This document shows, in pieces, positions 60,495 to 64,000 of a stretch of DNA of 64,000 bases. Under the pieces are notes generated by a model. The model was not told the origin of the DNA and did no database searches. It saw only the letters and a program-made list of their open reading frames with translations. Location of the stretch: assembly GCA_964410285.1 (NCBI GenBank), contig CAYPFR010000002.1, forward strand, positions 186,001 through 250,000, read 5' to 3'. A program made the translations under genes and the position numbers. The DNA is from Fretibacter sp964410285 (GTDB taxonomy: Bacteria > Pseudomonadota > Alphaproteobacteria > Caulobacterales > Maricaulaceae). The stretch's first letter is position 1; each line of letters opens with the position of its first letter.

Positions 60495-61667
60495 CTATTC
60501 TAGAGTATAGAGTTGTCCTTCCTTGATTATCTCTCCCCGTCGGTTCTTCAGGTTAAATGTAATTTTTGTTGCAATGTCTTTTCTAAGCTCAGGGTCAACA
60601 TCATCATCGGCGGGGCTGTATTGCCACTCTTCAACCGACTTCAGCGCAGGCTTGACGAAAACCCTATCGGTCGTACTGATAGCGCTTACATTAATCGGCT
60701 TTCCCGACGCATTGATGTCAAAAATCACATTCACATGTCCTGAACGCTTTGCGGTGCGCGGCATTACGGGCGGCACGCGCTCAAGCGGCAGAGGCTTATT
60801 TTTATAATTCTCAAAAGGCCAGCATTCACAAAGGCCTGCGGCCTCGGCTTCATCAAGCCGTCCCGCCGAATCAAGCTCAGATCGCGTGACCATCCAGCCC
60901 GCGAACGACTTCTTGATGAAAGGGTGATCCGGTTCCAGCGCCCCTTCTAGGTTCTGCATAATTTCTTGATATTGCAATGCTGCGGGAATTTTTTCCCCCG
61001 TGCCGGAAAGAATATTCGCCTTGAATAATTTTACGAAATAAAAATAACCTGATGTGAGATCATCTGTGCGCGAATTAAAAATTTCAATGGCCTTATTAGC
61101 GTGGATCAACGCTTGATCATAATCCTGCCGCTTCTCGTAAAAACGGGCAAGCAGGCTGTGGTAGTCGGCTTCATAGGTGGTTCCAGCCTTATTATATTTT
61201 TCGATGGCGTCTCGAACATTATGGAAATTTATCATCCTATTCTCTGGGATGTGCTCGCCCTTTTTATAACGGCCAAGCGCAATACCATGCGCCGCCAATT
61301 TTAATCGGCGGTCTATTTCCTGTCCTTCCCGATCCATTTCGTAAAACTTCACGAGTTCGACCGCTCGCTGAAAGGCTTTTTCGCGTTTTTTATGGAGCTT
61401 ATAAGAGTTGTGTCTGGCGTTCGTATCAATTTGCGCAAAGTTATAGGCGAGATCACCCGTCGTTTTATGATCTCCCATCTTTTTTTCAGCTGCCTGCCAT
61501 GCCTCATAGGCGACATCAGAGGCCTTCACCTTATCGCCCGATTTTAACGCCGCGCGGTAATCCTTATAAAGCGCCTTAACCTCCGCAGGCGTTTTCGCAA
61601 AGGCTGGCACAGCAGGCAAGAGTAACATTGTGCTGGCCATGAATAGGGCAGGGAAAAAATTTCTCAT
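60495..61667 (-). CDS. Secreted TPR protein with C-terminal TonB-like domain
   Basis: A 390-residue periplasmic protein. The signal peptide (1-24) ends in AFA before KTPAEV. The body (about 25-280) is helical with TPR-like repeats (KVKASDVAYEAWQAAEKKMGD, YDQALIHANKAIEIFNSRT). The C-terminal 90 residues match the TonB C-terminal domain (PPVMPRTAKRSGHVNVIFDINASGKPINVSAISTTDRVFVKPALKSVEEWQYSPA). There is no N-terminal TM anchor of the TonB kind and no exbB/exbD nearby, so it is probably not an energy transducer; peptidoglycan or receptor binding is a guess. It ends 23 bases from uvrA's end. Confidence 0.75.
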   Translation of the reverse strand: MRNFFPALFMASTMLLLPAVPAFAKTPAEVKALYKDYRAALKSGDKVKASDVAYEAWQAAEKKMGDHKTTGDLAYNFAQIDTNARHNSYKLHKKREKAFQRAVELVKFYEMDREGQEIDRRLKLAAHGIALGRYKKGEHIPENRMINFHNVRDAIEKYNKAGTTYEADYHSLLARFYEKRQDYDQALIHANKAIEIFNSRTDDLTSGYFYFVKLFKANILSGTGEKIPAALQYQEIMQNLEGALEPDHPFIKKSFAGWMVTRSELDSAGRLDEAEAAGLCECWPFENYKNKPLPLERVPPVMPRTAKRSGHVNVIFDINASGKPINVSAISTTDRVFVKPALKSVEEWQYSPADDDVDPELRKDIATKITFNLKNRRGEIIKEGQLYTLE

Positions 61668-61699
61668 TTGTTTAATCCATACTGTTAAAGGTCTAAATT

Positions 61700-62674
61700 C
61701 TACACCAGACCTTTGTCTCTCGCGTCTAGCCGCGCAACGTAATGCGCCACGCCGTAAATATGCACATACCAGATCAGCATCATGGCAGCATAGATGATGG
61801 TAAAAATCACTAATGGGATATAGGTCTTTGGCTGACTTATCGCCTCACCCATTTGAACGAATACCGCGTCTATATCATCCGGACTCTCGGTCATCACCGT
61901 TAGGAAATCAATATTCCCGAAAGAAATATACATGCCAATCCCCATAATAAGATATGAAGCAAAATAGCCGATAAAAAACACAATGAAATAGGTGCCAAAC
62001 ACGGGCCAAGCGCGGCCCTTGACCGCCCCCCATCCTTCAAACAGGCGAATGCGGTTATCACGCACGGACATGGCGGCGGCAGGGGCCAGGCCCATAGCGC
62101 TGCGGATCAGTAAAACCAAGAAGGCAATGAACGACACAAAAACGCCGATCAACACACCGGCCCCGGACCCAAAAGCTTTGCCGAAAAAGCCAAGGACAGC
62201 TACCAAAACGAATATGCCTAGACTGTAGATCACGACCATAACGATCCAAACAACAATTTTTGCGAGGAGAACGCGAAGCTCATCAATGCCAAACCGTAAC
62301 GGCATAGCGCCTTTATCGACACCTCTAAACCCGTTCTTGTGCAGAGCCGTTTCCATAGACGTCAGGACAAGACCTGAAAGTACCATAACAACAACCGCGC
62401 TAGGAAACAGGTTTCCCATTAACTCAAAAAGCGCGAGTGCCTCTTCGGGGTCGGCCTGTTCACCAGAATTTTGTAATTGAAGGGATGCTTTTATGAACTC
62501 GCCATAAGCAGACATAAAACTCCGGCCAAATATCGCATAAACACACAAAAGTAGTGCCGTTCCCCATGCGATAACACGAAATAGAAAGTTTGGTCCCCCA
62601 GGCAAAGTCCATGGCACCGCAATCGCCTCGCCTATATCAAACGCCGCTTTCGGCGCCCCATTTGATTCTGACAT
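61700..62674 (-). CDS. Polytopic membrane protein of unknown function
   Basis: A 324-residue protein with about six to seven hydrophobic segments (near residues 30-48, 92-112, 136-162, 172-195, 225-250 and 285-305). It has a polar N-terminus, an acidic loop (EQADPEEAL, about 70-80) and no transporter or enzyme motif I recognise. It may be a DUF-type inner-membrane protein found in related marine alphaproteobacteria. The TPR-TonB gene follows 32 bases downstream on the same strand, so the two may share a transcript. It is divergent from trmFO. Confidence 0.75.
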   Translation of the reverse strand: MSESNGAPKAAFDIGEAIAVPWTLPGGPNFLFRVIAWGTALLLCVYAIFGRSFMSAYGEFIKASLQLQNSGEQADPEEALALFELMGNLFPSAVVVMVLSGLVLTSMETALHKNGFRGVDKGAMPLRFGIDELRVLLAKIVVWIVMVVIYSLGIFVLVAVLGFFGKAFGSGAGVLIGVFVSFIAFLVLLIRSAMGLAPAAAMSVRDNRIRLFEGWGAVKGRAWPVFGTYFIVFFIGYFASYLIMGIGMYISFGNIDFLTVMTESPDDIDAVFVQMGEAISQPKTYIPLVIFTIIYAAMMLIWYVHIYGVAHYVARLDARDKGLV

Positions 62675-62776
62675 TTTTTATCCCCCGATACAGGCAGAAA
62701 ACTACCTTAGGATGAATTTGTCAATTGATTTAATCACGGGCTTTACAACGGGAAAGATCACGCTAGTAGAGCGGTC

Positions 62777-64000
62777 ATGCGTGCAAATATGAAACCAGAT
62801 ATAAAACCAGTCCATATTATCGGTGCGGGTATGGCCGGATCAGAAGCGGCCTGGCAATGCGCGCAGCGCGGCGTTGCCGTTATCCTTCATGAAATGCGTC
62901 CTTCCCGCATGACAGAGGCGCACCAGACGGGCGGCTTTGCCGAACTTGTCTGCTCCAATTCTTTTCGCTCTGATGACAAATTTGGAAATGCAGTCGGGGT
63001 TCTGCATGAGGAGATGCGAAAGTCTGATAGCCTAATTATGGGCATGGCGGAATTGCAAAAACTTCCTGCTGGCGGCGCGCTGGCGGTTGACAGAGACGGC
63101 TTTTCTGAAGCTGTCACGCTGATGCTTAAGCAGCATCCGTTGATCACGATTGAATATGGCGAGGTCAAAGGCCTGCCGCCCACAAGCTGGGGCAATACGA
63201 TTATTGCAACCGGTCCCCTCACCGCCCCCCCCCTTGCGCACTCAATCCAAAAATTGACCGGCGAGGATAGCCTTGCCTTTTTCGACGCGATAGCGCCGAT
63301 CGTCTATAAGGACAGTATCGATTTTGGCAAAGCGTGGATGCAATCCCGCTATGATAAAAAAGGTCCAGGGGGAGACGGCGCGGATTATATCAACTGCCCG
63401 CTGAACAAGGAGCAATATCACGCTTTCATCGAGGCCTTAGTCAATTCAGAACAAACAGAGTTTAAGGACTTTGAGAAGGATACACCCTATTTTGAGAGTT
63501 GCCTTCCCATTGAAGTTATGGCCGCACGCGGGGCGGAAACTTTGCGCTGGGGACCGATGAAACCTGTCGGCCTTACCAATCCCCATGACCCCACCGTTAA
63601 ATCCCATGCCATTGTGCAATTACGACAAGATAATGCCCTTGGAACGCTCTATAATATGGTGGGTTTTCAAACCAAGATGAAATATGGCGCGCAGGCGCAA
63701 ATTCTTAAAACCATACCAGGACTCGAGAATGCGGTCTTTGCGCGGCTTGGCGGGATTCACCGCAACACCTTCATTAATTCACCCAAGCTTTTGAATGCGC
63801 AATTACAGCTAACGGCGCGGCCTGACCTACGTTTTGCCGGGCAGATTATGGGCGTTGAGGGCTATGTCGAATCGGCGGCGCTCGGCCTTATCACAGGGCG
63901 CATGGCGGCGGCGCAGGCGCAGGGAAAAACGATCCACGCCCCGCCCAAAACGACCGCACTCGGGGCATTGGTAGAGCATGTCACGGGCGGATATATGGAC
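62777..64000 (+). CDS. trmFO: Methylenetetrahydrofolate--tRNA-(uracil-54-C5)-methyltransferase, 5' part
   Basis: FAD- and folate-dependent enzyme making ribothymidine at tRNA position 54. 408 codons are visible and the frame is still open at the window edge; family members usually run about 440-480 residues. The N-terminal dinucleotide loop VHIIGAGMAGSEAAW (from about residue 12), the EMRPSRMTEAHQTGGFAELVCSNSFRSDD block, FDAIAPIV, DYINCPLNKEQY, GLTNPHDP, LYNMVGFQTKMKYGAQ and QIMGVEGYVESAALGL are diagnostic. A second ATG four codons in is an alternative start. Confidence 0.95.
   Translation, partial: MRANMKPDIKPVHIIGAGMAGSEAAWQCAQRGVAVILHEMRPSRMTEAHQTGGFAELVCSNSFRSDDKFGNAVGVLHEEMRKSDSLIMGMAELQKLPAGGALAVDRDGFSEAVTLMLKQHPLITIEYGEVKGLPPTSWGNTIIATGPLTAPPLAHSIQKLTGEDSLAFFDAIAPIVYKDSIDFGKAWMQSRYDKKGPGGDGADYINCPLNKEQYHAFIEALVNSEQTEFKDFEKDTPYFESCLPIEVMAARGAETLRWGPMKPVGLTNPHDPTVKSHAIVQLRQDNALGTLYNMVGFQTKMKYGAQAQILKTIPGLENAVFARLGGIHRNTFINSPKLLNAQLQLTARPDLRFAGQIMGVEGYVESAALGLITGRMAAAQAQGKTIHAPPKTTALGALVEHVTGGYMD

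Noticed and set aside
1..64000. CRISPR arrays, insertion sequences, prophage or integrase genes
   Set aside because: No regularly spaced repeats, terminal inverted repeats, transposase or phage gene was recognised anywhere in the window.

Overview
The window is a chromosomal segment of an alphaproteobacterium, most likely from the Caulobacterales/Maricaulales side of the class. Three things point there: housekeeping synteny (ilvE next to an OmpR-type two-component pair; a complete dcw cluster running on into lpxC-bamD-recN-ligA; gyrA and coaD near each other; ssb divergent from uvrA), an alphaproteobacterial LexA box (GTTC-N7-GTTC) between ssb and uvrA, and a CtrA-type box (TTAA-N7-TTAACC) upstream of ftsZ. 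Base composition looks moderate, a little over half G+C, with an A+T-richer stretch at about 45.3-51.8 kb. I see no rRNA, tRNA, insertion sequence, prophage or CRISPR array. No gap between genes exceeds 300 bases.

Layout. 0-1 kb: two overlapping CDP-alcohol phosphatidyltransferase genes, the second being pgsA. 1-6 kb: ilvE, a response regulator/histidine kinase pair, proC, a YbjN-domain gene and arfB. 6-7.3 kb: a secreted PQQ-type sugar dehydrogenase. 7.3-31.7 kb: one uninterrupted minus-strand block, mraZ-rsmH-ftsL-ftsI-murE-murF-mraY-murD-ftsW-murG-murC-murB-ddl-ftsQ-ftsA-ftsZ, then lpxC-bamD-recN-ligA. Most start and stop codons in the dcw part overlap or nearly touch. Three TGGGA boxes at 10-base spacing precede mraZ (MraZ operator), and a terminator follows ftsZ. 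32-45 kb: an acyl-CoA carboxylase carboxyltransferase, a small membrane protein, ettA, an unknown secreted protein, uvrB, a VOC-family protein, a large hybrid histidine kinase, two cyclophilins and coaD.

45.3-51.8 kb: the most interesting region, a lasso-peptide (RiPP) biosynthetic cluster. An ABC exporter diverges from a six-gene operon: B2 leader peptidase (transglutaminase-like), C cyclase (asparagine-synthetase-like), a 49-residue precursor A too short for routine gene calling, an HPr-kinase-like kinase, a PqqD-like RRE protein (B1) and a NTP_transf_5 nucleotidyltransferase. The precursor has the YxxPxLxxxG leader motif, a Thr at -2, and a predicted 17-residue core GGTGTANENSNGTARKP. Glu8 of that core could close an 8-residue macrolactam ring with Gly1. 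The core is small, polar and Gly/Asn/Thr-rich, has no aromatic residue, and ends in Pro rather than the Ser used by described lasso-peptide kinases, so both the steric lock and the kinase's target are open questions. The cluster sits between coaD and gyrA, which are usually close neighbours in alphaproteobacteria.

51.9-64 kb: gyrA, sodC (lipoprotein Cu/Zn superoxide dismutase), a TadG-like von Willebrand factor A protein, ssb, uvrA, a secreted TPR protein with a C-terminal TonB domain, a polytopic membrane protein of unknown function, and the 5' part of trmFO running off the end.
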